NCBI RefSeq assembly: GCF_024742075.1
Contig: NZ_JANSGD010000003.1
Span: 225,080 to 289,079 of the forward strand
DNA: 64,000 nt
Source: Facklamia sp. 7083-14-GEN3
GTDB lineage: Bacteria; Bacillota; Bacilli; Lactobacillales; Aerococcaceae
Reading direction: 5' to 3'
How positions within the stretch are numbered: position 1 is the stretch's first letter; the number at the start of each line of letters is the position of its first letter. Position numbers and translations under genes: made by a program. This document shows positions 60,003 through 64,000 of this stretch, one piece after another. The notes beneath the pieces are model-generated. The model had not been told where the DNA came from, did no database searches, and was given only the letters and a program-made list of their open reading frames with translations.

Positions 60003-61343
60003 ATGTCAGAAAACAAATGGACACGTGCAGCAATCTTGCAGGATATTAAGGAACAAAACGTTCAATTCATTCGCTTAATGTTCACTGATATTATGGGCAA
60101 AATAAAAAACGTAGAAATTCCTGTTTCACAAATAGAGAAAGCACTTGATGGTAATATGACTTTTGATGGTTCATCCATTGATGGCTTTGTTCGGATTGAA
60201 GAAAGTGATATGTATTTGGTGCCGGATTATGATTCTTGGTTAGTTTATAACTGGAAAGAAGGAAGCGGAAATGTTGCTTCTTTAATTTGTGATGTGGAGA
60301 CAGCCAATCGTCAGCCTTTCTCAGGAGATCCTAGAACCAATCTTCAAAGGGTACTTGAAAAGATGCAAACCTTAGGTTTTAAATCTTTTAATTTAGGGCC
60401 AGAACCAGAATTTTATCTTTTTAAAAATGATGAAAATGGTAATCCAACAATGGAATTGAATGATAAGGGAGGCTATTTTGACTTAGCTCCGATAGATTCA
60501 GCCGAAAATACTCGTCGTGATATTGTATTAGAATTAGAAGACTTAGGCTTTGAGATTGAAGCCAGTCACCATGAATGCGGACCTGGCCAGCATGAAATTG
60601 ATTGGAAATATTCCGATGCTTTAACAGCTTGTGATAATATCCAAATTTTCAAACTGATTGTTCGCTCTGTAGCTCATCGCCATAATATGCATGCTTCATT
60701 TATGCCTAAACCAGTTTATGGTCTGGCAGGTTCGGGTATGCACTTTAATCTGTCCTTGTTTACAGAAGATGGCAATGCTTTTTATGATCCAGAAGGGAAA
60801 GATGGACTGTCACAGAATGCTTACTATTTCATCGGAGGATTAATGAAATACGCTGCCGCTTATACTGCTATTGTAAATCCCACTGTTAATTCCTATAAGC
60901 GCTTAGTCAGTGGCTATGAAGCACCTGTTTACATTGCTTGGTCTGGACAAAACCGTTCGCCATTGATTCGTATTCCAGCTGCACGTGGCAATTCTACTCG
61001 CATCGAAGTAAGAAGTGTCGATCCTTCTGCTAATCCTTATTTAGCCTTAGCTTCATTATTGACAGCGGGTCTAAAAGGGATTGAGGAGAAAATTACGCCG
61101 CCGGCAGAAGTTCGTGAAAACATTTATGAAATGGACCAAGAAAAACGTACGCTTAAAGGAATTTATCAACTTCCAGCTATCTTAAAAGAAGCGGTTGACG
61201 CTCTTAAGACCAGTCCAGAAATAATGGAAAGTCTAGGTGAACATATTGCTAGCAACTTTATTCGAGAAAAAACATTGGAATATGAAGATTATTTAAAGAA
61301 CGTTTCTCAATGGGAACTTGATCGTTACTTTGAGACCTATTAA
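60003..61343 (+). CDS. glnA: Glutamine synthetase, type I
   Basis: It makes glutamine from glutamate and ammonia with ATP. The 446-residue length and lack of the 25-residue insertion fit the GSI-alpha form of Firmicutes, which is controlled by feedback and GlnR rather than adenylylation. Family motifs are present: beta-grasp [23 protein letters not shown], the metal-binding GPEPEFYLF and [27 protein letters not shown], and [22 protein letters not shown] split across the active site. A glnR gene does not precede it here. A terminator follows. It stands apart from the glnPQ-like importer 4 kb upstream. Confidence 0.95.
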   Translation: MSENKWTRAAILQDIKEQNVQFIRLMFTDIMGKIKNVEIPVSQIEKALDGNMTFDGSSIDGFVRIEESDMYLVPDYDSWLVYNWKEGSGNVASLICDVETANRQPFSGDPRTNLQRVLEKMQTLGFKSFNLGPEPEFYLFKNDENGNPTMELNDKGGYFDLAPIDSAENTRRDIVLELEDLGFEIEASHHECGPGQHEIDWKYSDALTACDNIQIFKLIVRSVAHRHNMHASFMPKPVYGLAGSGMHFNLSLFTEDGNAFYDPEGKDGLSQNAYYFIGGLMKYAAAYTAIVNPTVNSYKRLVSGYEAPVYIAWSGQNRSPLIRIPAARGNSTRIEVRSVDPSANPYLALASLLTAGLKGIEEKITPPAEVRENIYEMDQEKRTLKGIYQLPAILKEAVDALKTSPEIMESLGEHIASNFIREKTLEYEDYLKNVSQWELDRYFETY

Positions 61344-61355
61344 TTAAAGTTAGAG

Positions 61356-61400
61356 AAAATAAGGGCTAAGTATTCTTTATTGCTTAGTCCTTATTTTATT
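61356..61400 (+). terminator. Terminator of glnA
   Basis: AAAATAAGGGCTAAG pairs with CTTAGTCCTTATTTT (one wobble) around a 12-base loop. The descending arm supplies the T-rich end. Confidence 0.8.
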
Positions 61401-61453
61401 GTTAAAATCAATAAGTAATTATAATAGCGCATACATAAAATAGGAGAGCTTAT

Positions 61454-61906
61454 ATGACTTGGGAAATTAAAAAATTTGACGGCTTGACAACTCACCAACT
61501 TTATCAAATATTGCAATTGAGGTGCCAAGTATTTGTAGTTGAGCAGGAATGTGCTTATTTAGATATTGATCACTCAGATATAAATGCTGAGCATTTATTC
61601 TTTGAAGAAAAAGGAGAGATAATTGCCTATTGCCGGCTATTAGATCCGGGAGTGAGTTTTGAAGAAGCATCGGTTGGTCGTGTTTTGGTAAAAGAAGACC
61701 AACGAAATCGAGGATTGGCCCGTCAAATGATGAATGAAGCTATTGATTATCTATTTACTCAAAAAGGCTATGAGTCTATCAAGTTATCAGGGCAAACTTA
61801 TTTGATTGATTTTTACAAAGGGTTAGGGTTTCAACCGGTTAGTTCAGCCTACCTTGAAGATAATATTGAACACATTGATTTGTTGTTAAAGAAAAACACG
61901 AAATAA
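61454..61906 (+). CDS. elaA: GNAT acetyltransferase, ElaA-like
   Basis: A 150-residue GCN5-related N-acetyltransferase. ElaA features include the start WEIKKFDGLTTHQLYQILQLRCQVF broken by the usual VVEQECAYLDID segment (about residues 28-39), and the acetyl-CoA-binding RVLVKEDQRNRGLARQMM (about 76-93) with the R-x-x-G-x-A loop. A later FYKGLGF motif ends the fold. The acceptor is unknown for this family. It is followed after 21 bases by a secreted protein, possibly in the same transcript. TATAAT at 61420 may be its -10 box. Confidence 0.85.
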   Translation: MTWEIKKFDGLTTHQLYQILQLRCQVFVVEQECAYLDIDHSDINAEHLFFEEKGEIIAYCRLLDPGVSFEEASVGRVLVKEDQRNRGLARQMMNEAIDYLFTQKGYESIKLSGQTYLIDFYKGLGFQPVSSAYLEDNIEHIDLLLKKNTK

Positions 61907-61927
61907 TTAATATAAGGAATGATGAAA

Positions 61928-62746
61928 ATGAAAAAAATGATGATAAGCTTAATCGCAACAGTTTTACTACTACCACTGACTAATCCTATTTATGCTGAAG
62001 ATGACCAAACTACAGTAGAAGTAAGTAACAAATATGTATCTGAAAAAGATGATCAAGCGATTGTTGAATTTTTGCCTCAAGCTTATCTTGAGGACAAAAT
62101 GAAAGTAAATGATGAAATTGAAGCTTTTAAACAAAAATTTAGAGAATATCGTCAGACTGATGAGTATAAAAAAATGCTTGCAGAAAATCCAGAAGTTGAA
62201 AATTTTACCGGCTATATGTCAGCCGCATTAAATCAGCTTGTTAGTATTGTCGATCAGACCTACTTGGTTTATTTGAGAAACTACCAAGAGCGATTAGCTA
62301 AAATTGAACAAGACTTTGAATTAGGACAATTGCAGTTAACAGAAGAAGTTGCGAAGTTTGTTTCAGACTATTCTTTAACAGAGCCAGAGAAAGTGAAAGC
62401 AAAAGAATATAGTCAGGAAGAATTACTAACTCATTGGAAAAATTATGCCTATTACCAACAAACTTTAGATTTAGAGAAACAAATGGAAAGTTTGTATCAA
62501 AAACACTTCAATGATTTCGCTTCATTACCTGAAGAACAACAAACTTATGAAGCCAATCGTGAAAAGATTCAAGACATGTATCAAGAGTTCGTTGATCAAT
62601 TAGAATTTGCTGACCAAATTAAAGAAAGTGAGTTAACTAAGATTAATGAATCGCAGGAGATGCTTGAGGATCTATTAGAACAATTGAAAAATGTATCGGT
62701 TGAAGAAGCAGTCAAAGAACAAAAGATTTTTGAATCGATTAAATAG
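61928..62746 (+). CDS. Secreted helical (coiled-coil) protein of unknown function
   Basis: A 272-residue exported protein. The signal peptide reads KKMMISLIATVLLLPLTNPIYA with cleavage before EDDQ. The remainder is strongly acidic and almost entirely predicted helical, with long coiled-coil stretches in the second half. Three ATGs lie close together (61919, 61922, 61928). The last is best spaced from AAGGA, though the difference is only a few residues. There is no membrane anchor or wall-sorting signal. I do not recognise the family. It precedes a LysM surface protein, but a terminator separates them. Confidence 0.6.
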   Translation: MKKMMISLIATVLLLPLTNPIYAEDDQTTVEVSNKYVSEKDDQAIVEFLPQAYLEDKMKVNDEIEAFKQKFREYRQTDEYKKMLAENPEVENFTGYMSAALNQLVSIVDQTYLVYLRNYQERLAKIEQDFELGQLQLTEEVAKFVSDYSLTEPEKVKAKEYSQEELLTHWKNYAYYQQTLDLEKQMESLYQKHFNDFASLPEEQQTYEANREKIQDMYQEFVDQLEFADQIKESELTKINESQEMLEDLLEQLKNVSVEEAVKEQKIFESIK

Positions 62747-62752
62747 TTTTTT

Positions 62753-62778
62753 AAGCCAGTATTTACTGGCTTTTTTTA
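62753..62778 (+). terminator. Terminator after the helical secreted protein gene
   Basis: AAGCCAGT, a four-base loop, ACTGGCTT and a run of Ts. Confidence 0.85.
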
Positions 62779-62826
62779 TTACAAATATTACGATTAGTGA
62801 TTTTTGAATATTTTCAAATCATTATA

Positions 62827-62835
62827 TGTTATAAT
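62827..62835 (+). promoter_or_regulatory. Extended -10 promoter of the LysM protein gene
   Basis: TGTTATAAT lies 41 bases before the start codon. A TTGAAT about 20 bases upstream is a poor -35, so the extended -10 probably carries recognition. Confidence 0.55.
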
Positions 62836-62875
62836 TTTATCTATAAATTGACAAAATTAACAAAGGAGATCAGTA

Positions 62876-64000
62876 ATGAGACACAAAGCAATCAAAACAA
62901 GTTTATTGTCTATTTCAATGTCAGTATTAGCTACAGTCGCAGTCACTCATTTAGATAATATTCCAAATGTTTATGCTCAAGAAAGTAAAGCCTCTTACGG
63001 TACTTATACAGTACAAGCGGGAGACGGTGTATATCCTATTGCAATTAATCATGGTATGACGATGGACGAATTGAAAGAGTTAAATGGATTGACAAGTAAT
63101 TTAATTCATCCAGGCGATGTCTTAAAGGTACGTATTAAAGATAACACTAATCTTGATAATAAGCCGGTAGAGGAAGTTGAGTCTAAAGTACCAACCGATA
63201 ATACGATACCTTTAACGGTTGAAAATGAAAGAACGGATCAATCGCCAGTAGCTAATACGAAAACCTACACTGTTCGACGAGGTGATTGGTTAGGAAAAAT
63301 AGCAAATATGCACGGAATTACCGTGTCTCAATTGAAGTCATGGAATAATTTAAGAAGCGACTTGATCCATCCTGGTAATGTTTTGATTGTGGCTAAAGGT
63401 AAGACGGTAAATTCAAATCCATTACCTGAAAAACCATTAGATACTAAACCTACAACTCCTAAACCAAGTACTTCATCAACTTCGCCAGAGAGAAAGACCT
63501 ATACGGTGAGACGAGGCGATTGGTTAGGTAAAATTGCTAACATGCATGGTATTACCGTGTCTCAATTGAAGTTATGGAATAATTTAAGAAGTGATTTAAT
63601 TCACCCAGGTAACGTATTGGTAGTGGCTAAAGGAGAAGTGCCAAAAACAGAAAGACCATCAGAGAATAAACCAACTCATCCTAAGCCAGAAGAAAAGCCA
63701 AGCACGCCATCAGAACCAACGACAAGAAAGACATATACTGTGCGTCCTGGTGATTGGCTAGGTAAAATTGCTAATATGCACGGCATTACCGTGTCTCAAT
63801 TAAAGTCATGGAATAATTTAAGAAGTGATTTAATTCACCCAGGTAATGTATTGGTAGTGGCTAAAGGAGAAGTGCCAAAAACAGAAAGACCATCAGAGAA
63901 TAAACCAACTAATCCTAAGCCAGAAGAAAAGCCAAGCACGCCATCAGAACCAACGACAAGAAAGACCTACACTGTACGTCCTGGTGATTGGCTAGGTAAA
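62876..64000 (+). CDS. Secreted multi-LysM protein (3' end beyond the window)
   Basis: An open frame of at least 375 codons runs off the right edge. AAAGGAG precedes the ATG. A signal peptide of about 35 residues (cleavage near VYA-QES) is followed by a first, divergent LysM domain (TYTVQAGDGVYPIAINHGM). LysM domains 2, 3 and 4 follow, with the fifth beginning at the edge (TYTVRRGDWLGKIANMHGIT type). They are joined by Pro/Thr/Lys-rich linkers. LysM binds peptidoglycan, so this is a wall-associated protein, perhaps an autolysin or adhesin. The catalytic or terminal domain is not in view. The tryptophan in the GDW motif replaces the usual GDT/GDS. Confidence 0.85.
   Translation, partial: MRHKAIKTSLLSISMSVLATVAVTHLDNIPNVYAQESKASYGTYTVQAGDGVYPIAINHGMTMDELKELNGLTSNLIHPGDVLKVRIKDNTNLDNKPVEEVESKVPTDNTIPLTVENERTDQSPVANTKTYTVRRGDWLGKIANMHGITVSQLKSWNNLRSDLIHPGNVLIVAKGKTVNSNPLPEKPLDTKPTTPKPSTSSTSPERKTYTVRRGDWLGKIANMHGITVSQLKLWNNLRSDLIHPGNVLVVAKGEVPKTERPSENKPTHPKPEEKPSTPSEPTTRKTYTVRPGDWLGKIANMHGITVSQLKSWNNLRSDLIHPGNVLVVAKGEVPKTERPSENKPTNPKPEEKPSTPSEPTTRKTYTVRPGDWLGK
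63250..64000 (+). repeat. Tandem 234-bp LysM-linker repeats
   Basis: The GATTGG landmark of each LysM unit occurs at 63284, 63518, 63752 and 63986, an exact spacing of 234 bases (78 codons). The last two linkers are nearly identical at the DNA level, so they arose by recent duplication. Repeat number is likely to vary between strains. Confidence 0.85.

Noticed and set aside
63250..64000. Regularly spaced repeats that could suggest a CRISPR array.
   Set aside because: The period is 234 bases, the units are in frame and encode LysM domains, and no short repeats with unique spacers are present.

Overview
The window reads as a chromosome segment of a low-GC Gram-positive bacterium of the Lactobacillales, most like the Aerococcaceae or a close relative. 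This is inferred from AT-rich DNA, strong AGGAGG ribosome binding sites, frequent extended -10 promoters (TGnTATAAT), a mevalonate-type isoprenoid operon, a PyrR-type attenuator and a secreted LysM-repeat protein. No rRNA, tRNA, CRISPR array or intact transposase was seen. Gene starts were chosen from ribosome binding sites, so several are shorter than the longest open frame.

Left flank, 1-12.7 kb, housekeeping. A plus-strand unit holds a flavodoxin-domain protein, rpiA, a pyrimidine-nucleoside phosphorylase and an ECF-transporter S component. It converges on a minus-strand pyrF-pyrE-MFS unit with its own promoter and attenuator. Next come the complete lower mevalonate pathway (mvk-mvaD-pmvk-fni, minus strand), coaA, and a GMP synthase that has only the ATP-pyrophosphatase half.

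Accessory region, about 12.7-39.6 kb. The 3' end of guaA carries a GAGTGGGAATA word that recurs about 5.7 and 7.3 kb downstream. This fits site-specific integration at the guaA 3' end and stacked element remnants. The region holds a decayed ECF-type ATPase, a lantibiotic-immunity-like ABC transporter with its two-component system, an AlbA_2/HATPase regulator with an inverted repeat at its promoter, a PIN-like nuclease, a SIR2-HerA pair, a cupin, a DMT-like permease, a phosphonate/phosphite-type ABC transporter, and a 1955-residue Cap4-like nuclease-STAND NTPase resembling Avs anti-phage sensors. Long non-coding stretches with decayed coding sequence lie between them.

Right flank, 39.6-64 kb. 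An ABC exporter (minus) is followed by a TetR regulator divergent from an MMPL transporter and its heptad-repeat partner. Then come a single-polypeptide LytTR response regulator-histidine kinase fusion, two half-ABC exporters, a glutamine-type SBP-permease fusion with its ATPase, a uracil-DNA-glycosylase-family protein and twin small membrane proteins. A putative structured RNA of about 300 nt precedes a secreted M28 peptidase. The window ends with glnA, an ElaA-like acetyltransferase, a secreted helical protein and the start of a LysM protein built on exact 234-bp repeats.

The best candidates for new biology are the response regulator-kinase fusion, the structured RNA before the M28 peptidase, the guaA-linked att series, the Avs-like gene with its small beta-repeat neighbour, and the PIN-SIR2-HerA cluster.
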